Part shown: positions 55,713 through 64,000 of the stretch, one piece after another
Numbering within the stretch: position 1 is the stretch's first letter
How the letters are laid out: each line of letters opens with the position of its first letter
DNA from: Arthrobacter pascens
Lineage (GTDB): Bacteria; Actinomycetota; Actinomycetes; Actinomycetales; Micrococcaceae
NCBI RefSeq assembly: GCF_030815585.1
Contig: NZ_JAUSWY010000001.1
Coordinates: 4,216,001 to 4,280,000, forward strand
DNA length: 64,000 nucleotides
Direction of reading: 5' to 3'
The notes under the pieces: generated by a model
Databases searched by the model: none
Told to the model about the DNA's origin: nothing
What the model saw: the letters and a program-made list of their open reading frames with translations, nothing else
Made by a program: the position numbers and the translations under genes

Positions 55713-56312
55713 ATGTTCACGTTGACCATCAACCAAACGGATAGCCGGCGCGACGGCGACCGCGTCCCTCAGCTGTTGAAGGACCTGCGGCACATTCCGG
55801 CGCGCCTTGACTTCGACCGGTCGGTGGAGGACGAGGTACAGGGCATTGTGGACTGCCCGCACCAGGCGGTGGAGGCTGCGCTGATCGCCCTGCGGTGCGG
55901 TTCCTGGTACGTGGGGATCGGTGTGGGGCCCGTCAATGAACCGCTGCCCAACCAGATCAAGGACGCATCCGGGCACGGCCTCATCTACGCCAGGCGTGCT
56001 GTGGACCGCCTCCGGAACGGCAAGGACCGGGTGCCGGTGGCCGTGGAAGGCCCGCTCGCTGACCTGGCCCACGAGGCCGAGGCCGTGCTCCGGCTGATGG
56101 GGCACATTGTCCGCGGCAGGTCCGGCGCCGAATGGCGAGTACTGGACCTCATGACTCCAGGCGTCCGCGGCCAGCAGAAAGCCGTGGCCCAGGAATTGGG
56201 GATAACCACCCAGGCCGTCAGCAAAGCGGTGGCCAGGGCCCAGTGGAACGAGGAACACGCTGCCCGCCCGGCCGCCGCCCGGCTGCTGGCGCTGATCCTT
56301 GAGGTGCGCTGA
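55713..56312 (+). CDS. SatD-like protein
   Basis: The 199-residue protein begins [20 protein letters not shown] and has EVQGI near residues 43-47 and [15 protein letters not shown] near 64-78, like the SatD family (sugar/acid tolerance, often paired with a DUF3307 membrane protein). The C-terminal 50 residues contain an HTH-like [16 protein letters not shown] SatD partner is not adjacent. Its role is unclear, possibly regulatory. Confidence 0.7.
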   Translation: MFTLTINQTDSRRDGDRVPQLLKDLRHIPARLDFDRSVEDEVQGIVDCPHQAVEAALIALRCGSWYVGIGVGPVNEPLPNQIKDASGHGLIYARRAVDRLRNGKDRVPVAVEGPLADLAHEAEAVLRLMGHIVRGRSGAEWRVLDLMTPGVRGQQKAVAQELGITTQAVSKAVARAQWNEEHAARPAAARLLALILEVR

Positions 56313-56432
56313 ACGGCACAGTTATTGCAAGGCACCGAAGCCGGGGAGGATTTTCTCGTAACGGGCCTTCGGCCGGCGGTGCCGGGCACTCCCGTAGAGC
56401 ACCGCTCCGGTCCAGGTTCGGCCTTTCCCGCC

Positions 56433-57293
56433 CTAGAGGAGGCTGCGAAGCACGTGGGCGGCGCCATCCTCGAACACGGAGTGCGTGACTTCGTCCGCGG
56501 CGGCGATGACTTCCTCAGGCGCCTGGCCCATGGCCACTCCACGGCCGGCCCAGGTGAGCATCTCGATATCGTTCCGGCCGTCACCGATCGCCACCGTCCG
56601 GTGCGATTCGATCTCCAGCTGGTCTCGGAGGTGCTCCAGCGCGCTGGCCTTGGTCACCCCGGCCGCGGCGATGTCCAGCCACGCAGTCCAGCCCACGGAG
56701 TAGGTGACTCCTGCAAGGCCGACGTGCTTGATGGCCTGCTTGAATTCTTCCGGCGTGTTCTCGGTGCTGAACACCACCACCCGCACGGCTGTGGCTTCCA
56801 GCATGGTGTGGAAGTCGACGCCGATGGCCTCCACCCCGAAGCTGGCGTCCTGGAAGCGCTCCGTAGACAGGAAGTTGCCGTTCTCGTCCTCAAGGGCGTA
56901 CTTGGCGGACGGGAGCCGCTCGCGGAGGGCCCGCAGGGCGGGGGCGGGGTCGAAAGTTTCCTTGCGGATGACCTCATAGCCATCGGTCAGCTCCGGATCC
57001 AGCCGGAGCGTCACGCCGCCGTTGCAGCAAACGGCATAGCCCCGTTCGATGCCGATCTGCTCAATGATGGGCAGGGTTGCGTTGAGCGAGCGGCCCGTGG
57101 CGATCATGACCGTATGGCCGGCCGCTACTACTGCCTGGGTAGCCTCACGGACAGGGGCCGACATGTGGCCGTCGTGGTCCACCAGGGTGCCGTCAACGTC
57201 CAGTGCGACCATGAGCTTGTTGCTTGTCTTTGTGTTTTCGTTCTCTCGCCGGTCATCGTTGCCAGCGACTGAGGTTTCAGTCAATGTAGTCAT
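56433..57293 (-). CDS. HAD-family phosphatase (Cof-like)
   Basis: The 286-residue protein has an N-terminal extension of ~25 polar residues, motif I DVDGT (Asp32), motif III Lys near 240 and motif IV GDGRND (near 243-248), with a C2-type cap like Cof/YbiV. It dephosphorylates sugar or pyridoxal phosphates. Its substrate is unknown. The gene stands alone. Confidence 0.92.
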   Translation of the reverse strand: MTTLTETSVAGNDDRRENENTKTSNKLMVALDVDGTLVDHDGHMSAPVREATQAVVAAGHTVMIATGRSLNATLPIIEQIGIERGYAVCCNGGVTLRLDPELTDGYEVIRKETFDPAPALRALRERLPSAKYALEDENGNFLSTERFQDASFGVEAIGVDFHTMLEATAVRVVVFSTENTPEEFKQAIKHVGLAGVTYSVGWTAWLDIAAAGVTKASALEHLRDQLEIESHRTVAIGDGRNDIEMLTWAGRGVAMGQAPEEVIAAADEVTHSVFEDGAAHVLRSLL

Positions 57294-57434
57294 TCATCTA
57301 GTAGAGCAGACACCCCCGACTCAGGCTAGGACGCAGACCACAGGCTCTATGAACACCCGGTAAATACTCACAGGGTTATCCCCGTTGTGAGTGTTAACCT
57401 CCGGGGCTTCCTCCGCACCGCCTCGCCCTGAAAT

Positions 57435-57492
57435 CCCCCTCTGATGGTCATTTCCCCGCGGCGCTCTCGGGGGAAATGACCATCAGAGGGGG
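57435..57492. repeat. Large perfect hairpin, 23-bp stem
   Basis: Arms 57435-57457 and 57470-57492 are perfectly complementary, loop 12 nt. It contains TGGTCATTTCCCCGCGGC, closely related to the hairpin at 58565-58604. It lies between the HAD and AbiEi-like genes. Confidence 0.85.
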
Positions 57493-57564
57493 AATCTGTG
57501 GGGCTTATCCACATGCAGCCTGCTTGCTCTGGCTGCAGCCGGTGGCCGGGCCCAGCATGGGGAC

Positions 57565-58608
57565 ATGGAATCCGACCCGCCTGCCCTCATTCTTGCCCGC
57601 CACAGGCGCGCCCTTCGCGGTACCAGCCGTGACTTGAGCCGCGCCTACGCCAAGGGTGCCTTGGTCCGCGTCCGGCACGGTATCTACTACAGCAAGCCGG
57701 CATGGACTTCGCTCAAGGCCTGGGAGCGTTATTCCGTGACTACGGCCGCTGTGGCTTGCGCAGACCCTCGCACCGTGTTTTGCTACCTGACAGCGCTGCG
57801 TGTTTGGAGACTGCCTGTCCCGGGCGTACCTGAGCACATCCACATCCTTACAGCTTCACCGCACAAAGCCGGATGTCTGCCACCCACCACCCATGCCGCG
57901 AAGGACCCGAAGACAGGCCTCACGGGGCTTGAGAACGTCCGTGGCTATGGAATCGCGCGGCACCACTGGACGGCCGACGTCGTGCCGCGCCGGGGAACGA
58001 CGGTCACCTCCCTAGTCCAGACGTTAACCGACTCCATCGTCCGCATGGAGCTTCCTGAGGCCGTCGCCGTCGTCGACCAGGTGCTGAGCGTCCAACGACC
58101 GGAAGGCGAGCGGCTGACCAGGGATGAGTTGACGCGGGCGGCGGCGCTGATTACTTCTGCGGCCAAGCGGAGTCGCATCCTTGAAGTGCTTGCGTTGGCC
58201 GACGAGACCGCGGAGTCTGTCGGAGAATCGCGGAGCCGGGCACTCATCCACGTGTTGGGGCTTCCGGCACCTGCCCTGCAGCACACGTTTCACGACGCCG
58301 AAGGGTTCGTCGCCAGGGCGGATTTCTTCTGGCGCGAATTGGGTGTAATCGGCGAGTTCGACGGCGACGCCAAGTATCTCGACGACGCGCTGCTGGGCGG
58401 CAAAAGCACCCGGGCAGCCATCCTGGCTGAGAAAAAGCGTGAGGACAGGCTCAGGTCGTTGGGCTACACAGTGGTCCGCTGGGACTGGAGGGCCGTGACC
58501 AACCCGCAGTTGCTGGGCCAGAAACTCGCAGCGGCGGGGATAACAGCGCAGAAATCCCCGCGGCGTGGTCAATTCCCCGCGGCATTACCGGGGGAATTGA
58601 CCACATGA
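57565..58608 (+). CDS. AbiEi-like N-terminus with PD-(D/E)XK/Vsr-like C-terminus
   Basis: The 347-residue protein starts with a winged-helix-like N-terminal domain (RHRRALRGTSRDLSRAYAKGALVRVRHGIYY) resembling type IV toxin-antitoxin AbiEi antitoxins. The C-terminus (GVIGEFDGDAKYLDD ... EKKREDRLRSLGYTVVRWDW) looks like a Vsr/DUF559-type nuclease core with Asp, Lys and Glu residues. The last ~20 residues are encoded by the second hairpin. No partner toxin adjoins. The function is unknown; members of this type are common in actinobacteria. Confidence 0.75.
   Translation: MESDPPALILARHRRALRGTSRDLSRAYAKGALVRVRHGIYYSKPAWTSLKAWERYSVTTAAVACADPRTVFCYLTALRVWRLPVPGVPEHIHILTASPHKAGCLPPTTHAAKDPKTGLTGLENVRGYGIARHHWTADVVPRRGTTVTSLVQTLTDSIVRMELPEAVAVVDQVLSVQRPEGERLTRDELTRAAALITSAAKRSRILEVLALADETAESVGESRSRALIHVLGLPAPALQHTFHDAEGFVARADFFWRELGVIGEFDGDAKYLDDALLGGKSTRAAILAEKKREDRLRSLGYTVVRWDWRAVTNPQLLGQKLAAAGITAQKSPRRGQFPAALPGELTT
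58565..58604. repeat. Hairpin related to 57435, inside gene 3' end
   Basis: Arms GTGGTCAATTCCCC (58565-58578) and GGGGAATTGACCAC (58591-58604), loop 12 nt. Same core and loop type (CCCCGCGGC, GGGGAA) as at 57435. It encodes the last residues of the AbiEi-like protein. Confidence 0.85.
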
Positions 58609-58627
58609 CGGGGATAACCTGCAGAGG

Positions 58628-59908
58628 CTAAAGGACCGGGAGGACTTCCAGGCCACCCAGATACTTCTGCAGTGCGGCCGGGACGTTGACGGAGCCATCC
58701 GCATTTTGGTGGTGCTCCAGGATGGCCACGATCCAGCGCGTGGTGGCAAGTGTTCCGTTCAAGGTGGCAACGGCGCGGGTTCCCTTGGCCACGCCATCGT
58801 CATTGACCACACGCTCACGGATGTTCAGGCGGCGGGCCTGGAACGTGGTGCAGTTGGAGGTGGAGGTGAGCTCGCGGTAGGCCCCCTGCGTGGGAACCCA
58901 GGCTTCGCAGTCGAACTTACGGGCTGCGGACATGCCCAGATCGCCAGCGGCGGTGTCGATCACGCGGTACGGGATCTCGCATTTGCCCAGCATCTCCTCT
59001 TCCCAGGCGAGGAGCCGCAGATGTTCCGCGGCGGCCTCTTCAACCGTGGTGTAGATGAACATCTCCACCTTGTTGAACTGATGCACACGGATGATGCCGC
59101 GGGTGTCCTTGCCATGTGATCCGGCTTCGCGGCGGTAGCAGGAGCTCTGCCCGGCAAACCGGATGGGGCCTGCGGAGAGGTCCAGGATCTCGTCAGCGTG
59201 GTAGCCGGCCAGTGCCACTTCCGAAGTGCCCACAAGGTAAAGGTCGTCCTCGGCGAGACGGTAAATCTCGGCGTCGTGCTTTACATCAAAGCCCGTGCCC
59301 TGCATGGTCTCGGGGCGCACCAGCGTAGGCGTGATCATGGGGACAAAGCCGGCCTCAATGGCCTGGTCCATGGCCATCTGCAGCAGTGCCATCTCCAGCC
59401 GTGCACCTACACCGCGCAGGAAGTAGAAGCGTGAGCCGGACACCTTGGCCCCGCGCTCCATGTCGATCGCGCCGATCAGTTCGCCGATCTCCAGGTGGTC
59501 CCTCGGCTCGAAATCCGGGAATTCACGGGGCATGCCCACCGTCTTGACCACAATGTAGTCGTCCTCGCCGCCTTCGGGGACGCCGTCCTCAATGAGGTTG
59601 GGGATGGTGCGCAGCAGCTCGTCCTGCTTGGCCTGGGCAGCGTCTGCCTCCGCCGATGCGGCCTTCACCGTATTGGCGAGTTCCTTGACCTCGGCCAGCA
59701 GAGCCTTCTTCTCATCACCTTTGGCCTGGGCCACCTTCTTGCCAAAGACGTTCTGCTCAGCCCGGAGGTTCTCGTACCGGATCAGGGCTGCACGGCGGGC
59801 GGAGTCGCCTGCGATGATCGTGTCCACCACTGATTCGTCTGCGCCACGGGCGCGCTGGCTGGCACGGAACTTGTCCGGGTTTTCGCTGAGGTCTTTTACG
59901 TCGATCAC
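58628..59908 (-). CDS. serS: Serine-tRNA ligase
   Basis: The 426-residue SerRS has an N-terminal tRNA-binding coiled coil (about residues 30-110, FRASQRARG to [10 protein letters not shown]) and class II core with motif 2 FRREAG-like [15 protein letters not shown] (near 255-270). GTG 59908 is chosen because it gives the family's MIDVKDL start and has TACTCT exactly 6 nt upstream without a ribosome binding site. The frame runs further upstream to 60079. Confidence 0.95.
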   Translation of the reverse strand: MIDVKDLSENPDKFRASQRARGADESVVDTIIAGDSARRAALIRYENLRAEQNVFGKKVAQAKGDEKKALLAEVKELANTVKAASAEADAAQAKQDELLRTIPNLIEDGVPEGGEDDYIVVKTVGMPREFPDFEPRDHLEIGELIGAIDMERGAKVSGSRFYFLRGVGARLEMALLQMAMDQAIEAGFVPMITPTLVRPETMQGTGFDVKHDAEIYRLAEDDLYLVGTSEVALAGYHADEILDLSAGPIRFAGQSSCYRREAGSHGKDTRGIIRVHQFNKVEMFIYTTVEEAAAEHLRLLAWEEEMLGKCEIPYRVIDTAAGDLGMSAARKFDCEAWVPTQGAYRELTSTSNCTTFQARRLNIRERVVNDDGVAKGTRAVATLNGTLATTRWIVAILEHHQNADGSVNVPAALQKYLGGLEVLPVL

Positions 59909-59914
59909 CAGATA

Positions 59915-59920
59915 AGAGTA
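59915..59920 (-). promoter_or_regulatory. -10 box of serS
   Basis: TACTCT on the minus strand, 6 nt before the GTG at 59908. Confidence 0.6.
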
Positions 59921-59996
59921 ACTAATCCGGCGGGGGCGGGGCGGCCAGCAGGAGGCGGGAACACGGGCGCCCGGGCCGGGATACTGTTGAAGCACC

Positions 59997-61058
59997 ATGA
60001 GCGACTGGCTTCTTTTCCTCCTGAGTGCCGCGGCACTGGCTTTCGCCATGTCCAGCTGGTGGGGCGTGCGCAGGCTCAAGGCCCTTCATGTCCGGAGTGC
60101 AGTCGGTGAGGATGCGCACGAGACAGGTCTCGGCCAGCAGCGGGTAGCGGTAATCCTGAACCCCGTCAAGGCACGCTCTGCCGAGGCTAAAGCCGCCATT
60201 CAGCGCGCTTGCCTCACGGCAGGATGGGAGGCCCCGCTTTTCTTCGAGACGACGGCCGCGGACCCCGGATTCTCGCAGGTCCAGTCAGCGCTGAGCTGCG
60301 ATCCCGACGTCGTCCTGGTGGGCGGCGGAGACGGTACCGTGCGGGTGGTGGCTGAGTCCCTGGCGCATACGGGTGTGGCCATGGGCCTCGTTCCGCTGGG
60401 GACCGGGAACCTGCTGGCCCGCAATGTGGACCTGGACGTCTATGACCTCCATTCGAACGTCCAGACGGCCCTGTTCGGCCAGCAGCGGTATATCGACACC
60501 GCAAGGATGGGCATCGAGAACTCCCGCACGGGCCACTCCTCCGAACACGCCTTCCTGGTGATCGCGGGAATCGGCATGGACGCCGAGGTGCTGGCGGACA
60601 CGAATGACGGCCTCAAGAAAGCCGTGGGGTGGCTCGCGTACACCGAGGCGGGAATGCGGCATCTGCCAGGCCGGCGGAAGAAGGTCTCCATCTCCCTGGA
60701 TGGCGGCGCCGAGCAGGTCCGGAACATCCGCAGCGTGCTTTTCGCCAACTGCGGGCTGGTTCCGGGAGGCATCGATTTCATTCCGCAGGCCATGATCGAC
60801 GACGGGATGCTGGATGTGGTGGTGATGAGTCCGCGCAGCGCCATCGGCTGGGTGGCCATGTACGGGAAAATCCTCTTCAAACACAAGGGGAACCTGCCCA
60901 TCATGACCATGTACCGGTCGGGGAAGGTGGTCATCAAATGCCCGGAGCCGATGCCCACGCAACTGGATGGCGACACCTCCGGGGAGGCCACCAAAGTCAC
61001 TGTCCGCGTGGAGCCGCGGTCCCTGCTGATCCGGGTAAAGGGACAGCTGCAGGCCTGA
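59997..61058 (+). CDS. Diacylglycerol kinase-catalytic-domain protein
   Basis: The 353-residue lipid kinase-like protein has an N-terminal membrane helix (about residues 4-19) and the GGGDGT motif (109-114) with [11 protein letters not shown] near 133-143. It would phosphorylate a lipid in the membrane. It is close to actinobacterial proteins annotated as diacylglycerol or sphingosine kinase. The gene is divergent from serS. Confidence 0.92.
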   Translation: MSDWLLFLLSAAALAFAMSSWWGVRRLKALHVRSAVGEDAHETGLGQQRVAVILNPVKARSAEAKAAIQRACLTAGWEAPLFFETTAADPGFSQVQSALSCDPDVVLVGGGDGTVRVVAESLAHTGVAMGLVPLGTGNLLARNVDLDVYDLHSNVQTALFGQQRYIDTARMGIENSRTGHSSEHAFLVIAGIGMDAEVLADTNDGLKKAVGWLAYTEAGMRHLPGRRKKVSISLDGGAEQVRNIRSVLFANCGLVPGGIDFIPQAMIDDGMLDVVVMSPRSAIGWVAMYGKILFKHKGNLPIMTMYRSGKVVIKCPEPMPTQLDGDTSGEATKVTVRVEPRSLLIRVKGQLQA

Positions 61059-61093
61059 CCGGCCGGCGCATCGGGATCACGGAACGCCAGGCG

Positions 61094-61300
61094 TCAGGCG
61101 CTGGCCTTCTTGGCGGCTTCAGCTGCGGCTTTGGCGGCGGCCCGGGCCTCGGACTGCTCGCGGATCATGGCCTGTTCCTCTTCGAAGCGCAGGCGGTCAG
61201 CGCGGTCTGCTTCGTCGCCGTCCCAATCCTGGTTATCGGCAGTCGGCTTGGGATTAACGATCATTCCCTGGCCGTCATTGTCAGTGCTGCTGGTAGTCAT
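61094..61300 (-). CDS. Small charged protein, 68 residues
   Basis: An acidic N-terminus (DGQGMIVNPKPTADNQDWDGDEADR) followed by an Ala/Lys/Glu-rich helical tail (QSEARAAAKAAAEAAKKASA). GGGAG lies 6-7 nt before ATG 61300. It is between the lipid kinase and pheA. A function is not known; the composition suggests a coiled helix. Confidence 0.7.
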   Translation of the reverse strand: MTTSSTDNDGQGMIVNPKPTADNQDWDGDEADRADRLRFEEEQAMIREQSEARAAAKAAAEAAKKASA

Positions 61301-61395
61301 GACCCGCTCCCTTCGTTAGGGGCCATCCACCAAGGTGGATCAAGTAAGCATACGCACAGTGCCAGACAGGCGGAAGTACCCGGGGCGGCATTTAC

Positions 61396-62376
61396 CTACG
61401 CTGTGGGCGAAGCCCCGGAAACGGTTTCGGACGCGATGGGTTCCCCCTGCAGAATTGCTTCCACCCATTCATGGGCCGCCCGGAATGCCTCGTCCGAGGT
61501 GTGCGGGGCAACGTAGGCGCTCTGCGCATCTGCGCGCCCGTACGAACCGAGGAAGCGGGTGGCCGGGCTGATGCGGTGCAACCCTGCAAGGGCATCAGCC
61601 ACCCTGGCATCACCCACGTGCCCGTCGGCGTCGATGCTGAAGAAGTAATGGCCCAGGTACTGTCCGGTGGGCCGGGACTCGATCCTGCTGAGGTTTACGC
61701 CACGGCTGGCGAACTGGTCCAGGATTTCCATCAGGGCACCGGGGTGGTCTTCCGGCAGCGGAACCACCACGGTGGTTTTGTCTGCCCCGGTCCGCTCCGG
61801 CACCGCCCCTGGCCGGCTGACCAGGACGAACCGGGTCACGGCACCAGGATTGTCGCCGATGTCCCCGGCGAGCACCGACAGTTCCGGCTGTTCCTGGGCC
61901 ACGATGGGTGCGCAGATCGCGGCGTCGTAATGCGCGTCGCCTGCCAGCAGCCCCATCGCAGACGCCGCGGTTGATGACCCCGGCACATACTCCGCGCCGG
62001 GGATGTTCCTGTCCACCCACAGCCGGCATTGTGCCCAAGCATGCCCGTGCGTGGAGATCCGGCGGATATCGGAGACTGCCACTCCGGGGCGGGCAACCAA
62101 AACAAAACTGATGGGCACCAGGACCTCGCGGATGATACGGAGTTCCTGCCCGCTGGCTATGGCGTCAAGGGTGGCCGTCACGCCGCCCTCTACCGAGTTC
62201 TCGATGGGGACCATGGCCGCGTCTGCGGAACCGTCACGGACCTTGTCCAGCGCCGCATTCACCGTGGAAGCGGGGATGCGCGTTGCTTCCGCTGCGTCCG
62301 GAACCTGCATCAGTGCCGCCTCGGTGAAGGTGCCCTCTGGCCCAAGGAAGGTGTACGTAACGGGGGACGCCGGCAT
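61396..62376 (-). CDS. pheA: Prephenate dehydratase
   Basis: The 326-residue enzyme converts prephenate to phenylpyruvate for phenylalanine synthesis. It has the TRF motif (181-183) in the catalytic domain and the regulatory ACT domain with ESRP (233-236), so it should be inhibited by phenylalanine. It has no chorismate mutase domain. ATG 62376 has AAAGGA upstream. Confidence 0.95.
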   Translation of the reverse strand: MPASPVTYTFLGPEGTFTEAALMQVPDAAEATRIPASTVNAALDKVRDGSADAAMVPIENSVEGGVTATLDAIASGQELRIIREVLVPISFVLVARPGVAVSDIRRISTHGHAWAQCRLWVDRNIPGAEYVPGSSTAASAMGLLAGDAHYDAAICAPIVAQEQPELSVLAGDIGDNPGAVTRFVLVSRPGAVPERTGADKTTVVVPLPEDHPGALMEILDQFASRGVNLSRIESRPTGQYLGHYFFSIDADGHVGDARVADALAGLHRISPATRFLGSYGRADAQSAYVAPHTSDEAFRAAHEWVEAILQGEPIASETVSGASPTA

Positions 62377-62418
62377 CGAATATTCCTTTGTGGTTATAAA
62401 TGGAAGGGCTGGGAGTGG

Positions 62419-62745
62419 CTAAAGGACCAAAGGCTTGAGTCCGTTGTCGGAGACAAGCGGCCTACCGGCCTCGAGCCACTGATCCATGCCGCCGGACACA
62501 TTGATGGCTGCGTAGCCCTGGCCCGTGAGCCACTGGACTGCCCGGAAGGAGCGTCCGCCTGTCCGGCAGATGACATACAGGTCCTGGTCCGGGTCCAGAT
62601 CGTCCAGCCGGGCCGGAAGCTGGTCCAGCGGGATGTGGACGGCGCCCTCTGCGTGCCCCGCCACCCACTCGTAGTCTTCCCGGACGTCCAGGATCAGGGC
62701 GTCGGCAGGAACGTCGTTGACTGGCACGGTATCGAAATCGCTCAT
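62419..62745 (-). CDS. Rhodanese-like domain protein
   Basis: The 108-residue single-domain protein has the active-site loop CRTGGRS near residues 72-78. Such proteins transfer sulfur. ATG 62745 has GAGGA upstream; the frame is open to 62769. It lies 42 nt upstream of pheA on the same strand and may share its transcript. Confidence 0.9.
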   Translation of the reverse strand: MSDFDTVPVNDVPADALILDVREDYEWVAGHAEGAVHIPLDQLPARLDDLDPDQDLYVICRTGGRSFRAVQWLTGQGYAAINVSGGMDQWLEAGRPLVSDNGLKPLVL

Positions 62746-62856
62746 GGGAGTCCTCTTTCGGAAAATCATGGTCTTTACCCAGCCTAGCGCCAGCCGGTCA
62801 CCGCGCTCCGGAAACTCTGGGCAAGTTACGCTTCTAGATGACTACTAGGAGGACCT

Positions 62857-63600
62857 TTGCCCGCTGAACAGCCCACCATCCTGGCAACCTCCGGAGGCTA
62901 CAAGCCCGGCCTCCGAACCCGGCTGGAGTTTGACCGGCTGGCGCATCACGCCGTCGACCTTTCCGGCGTCAGCGGCAGGGCACCGCGCGTGACGCACGTG
63001 GGCACAGCTTCCGGTGACCAGCGCTGGTTCAATGCCGAGATGGACCAGGCTGCCCGCCTGGCCGGCTTCGACTTCAGCCACCTGAACCTCTTCACGATGC
63101 CCAACCATGCGGACCCGGAGGCCCATCTCCTGGAGCAGGACGTTGTATGGGTGAACGGGGGCTCAGTGGTGAACCTGCTGGCGGTGTGGCGTGCGCACGG
63201 CCTTGACGGGATCCTCCACCGGGCGTGGCAGCGCGGCGTCGTCCTGGCAGGCGTCTCGGCCGGTTCCATCTGCTGGTTCCAGGGCGGCACCACGGATTCT
63301 TTCGGACCGGAACTGCGCGCGGTCACCAACGGCCTGGGTTTCCTGCCGTACGCGAATGGGGTGCATTACGATTCTGAGGAGCGCCGGCGCCCCCTGGTGC
63401 ATCAGCTCGTGGCCGACGGATCCCTGGGTGAAACCCACTGCACCGACGACGGCGTGGGGCTGGTGTATCACGGCACCGACCTGGTGGAGGCGGTGGCGGA
63501 AGTCCGCGGCAAGGGCGCTTACATCGTCACGGCGCAGAACGCGGACGACGGCGGCGCTGCCGCTTCCGAACTGCGCCTGGAGCCGCGCTTCCTTGGCTGA
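62857..63600 (+). CDS. Peptidase E (S51 family)
   Basis: The 247-residue protein is a class I glutamine amidotransferase-like peptidase, homologous to the aspartyl dipeptidase PepE. The nucleophile lies in GVSAGSICW (Ser near residue 131). It starts at TTG with a full AGGAGG 5 nt upstream. The last 8 nt overlap the downstream amidase. Confidence 0.92.
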   Translation: MPAEQPTILATSGGYKPGLRTRLEFDRLAHHAVDLSGVSGRAPRVTHVGTASGDQRWFNAEMDQAARLAGFDFSHLNLFTMPNHADPEAHLLEQDVVWVNGGSVVNLLAVWRAHGLDGILHRAWQRGVVLAGVSAGSICWFQGGTTDSFGPELRAVTNGLGFLPYANGVHYDSEERRRPLVHQLVADGSLGETHCTDDGVGLVYHGTDLVEAVAEVRGKGAYIVTAQNADDGGAAASELRLEPRFLG

Positions 63601-64000
63601 GATCCATGAGCTTTCCGCGGTCAGGTTGCGGGATGCACTGCAGACGGGAGAGCTCTCGGCAAGGGAGGCCGCGGCGCATTTCCTGGCAAGGATTGAGTCG
63701 AAAAACCGCCTGCTGGGCGCCTTTGTCACACTCACGGCGGACCAGGCCATGGCAGACGCCCGCTTGGCCGATGAGCGTTTTGCCCGGCTCCGGAAGGGGT
63801 TCCCGGAGGTATCTCCCGGCAAGCAAAACGCCGAAGGCCTGGCCGTGCTCCATGGAATGCCATTGGGCTTCAAGGACCTGGCGGACGTGGCCGGCGTGGT
63901 GACCACGCACGGCAGTGCGGCCCTGGACCACAAACCCGCACTCATGGACGGCGGGCTAGTGGCTGTCCTGAAGTCCGCGGGCGTTATCTCGCTCGGCAAA
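63593..64000 (+). CDS. Amidase family protein, 5' part
   Basis: The frame from TTG 63593 is open to the window edge. GMPLGFKDLADVAGVVTTHGSAAL near residues 88-112 is the amidase-signature N-terminal part: the Lys of FKD is the first residue of the Ser-cisSer-Lys triad. The serines lie beyond the window. It overlaps pepE by 8 nt, suggesting coupled translation. The start could also be a later codon. Confidence 0.85.
   Translation, partial: MAEIHELSAVRLRDALQTGELSAREAAAHFLARIESKNRLLGAFVTLTADQAMADARLADERFARLRKGFPEVSPGKQNAEGLAVLHGMPLGFKDLADVAGVVTTHGSAALDHKPALMDGGLVAVLKSAGVISLGK

Noticed and set aside
57294..58627. CRISPR or repeat array around the hairpins
   Set aside because: There are only two related palindromes, with no regular spacers.

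Overview
The window looks like chromosome of a high-GC actinobacterium of the Micrococcaceae, most likely Arthrobacter or Pseudarthrobacter. The supporting signs are GC-rich coding on both strands, an Lsr2 nucleoid protein, ClpC next to Lsr2 and LysS, a folate operon fused to DUF3180, bacterial PH-domain and panC genes, a DUF222/HNH gene, and a GH91 difructose-anhydride/inulin enzyme of a kind best known from Arthrobacter. Most genes were recognised by protein-family motifs read by eye; no search was run.

Layout. 0-4.2 kb is accessory: an MFS transporter, a VOC protein with a doubtful start, a GNAT acetyltransferase and a pRiA4b ORF-3 family protein. 4.2-9.4 kb is a core block read leftwards: clpC, lsr2, a 59-residue membrane protein and lysS. 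9.5-14.5 kb has three tandem alpha/beta hydrolases with identically spaced -10 boxes, a 14-helix drug exporter and a PfpI/DJ-1 protein. 14.9-18.1 kb is a DUF222/HNH gene broken by an IS256-family element (7-bp target duplication) and by two compensating frameshifts. 18.2-20.5 kb has a tiny ORF and a GH15 glucoamylase/trehalase sharing a divergent region with two LacI-type operators.

20.9-30.1 kb is one leftward operon: ftsH, folE, folP, folB, folK, DUF3180, two PH-domain membrane proteins, a DUF2520 (PanG-like) protein and panC. 30.2-37.7 kb is a sugar locus read leftwards from a LacI-type operator: substrate-binding protein, two permeases, GH91, LacI regulator, GH32. Without signal peptides on GH91 and GH32, it fits uptake of difructose anhydride (from inulin), opening to inulobiose and hydrolysis to fructose. 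37.8-42.5 kb is a scarred region: a divergent promoter with no intact gene, an N-terminally truncated and frameshifted serine hydrolase, a lipoprotein, direct repeats, a pentapeptide/DinB protein, a small P-loop kinase, and a C-terminal remnant of a second GH91 gene. My reading is that a secreted inulin fructotransferase gene once ran divergently here and was lost.

42.6-51.7 kb returns to the conserved block (hpt, tilS, zinc metalloprotease, dacB, ppa), interrupted by a UvrA-like protein and three small ORFs. 51.8-58.6 kb has a carboxylesterase, a phosphoketolase, a SatD-like protein, a HAD phosphatase and an AbiEi/PD-(D/E)XK-like protein bracketed by two related hairpins. 58.6-64 kb is core: serS, a diacylglycerol kinase-like protein, pheA, a rhodanese, a peptidase E and the start of an amidase.

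No tRNA, rRNA or CRISPR array was recognised. The most unusual signals are the 10-bp inverted repeat with the same 31-nt spacer and same distance to the start codon upstream of two unrelated hydrolases (9470 and 51720), the recurrent TANNNT-N6-start arrangement implying leaderless mRNAs, the decayed divergent half of the fructan locus, and the hairpin pair around 57.4-58.6 kb.
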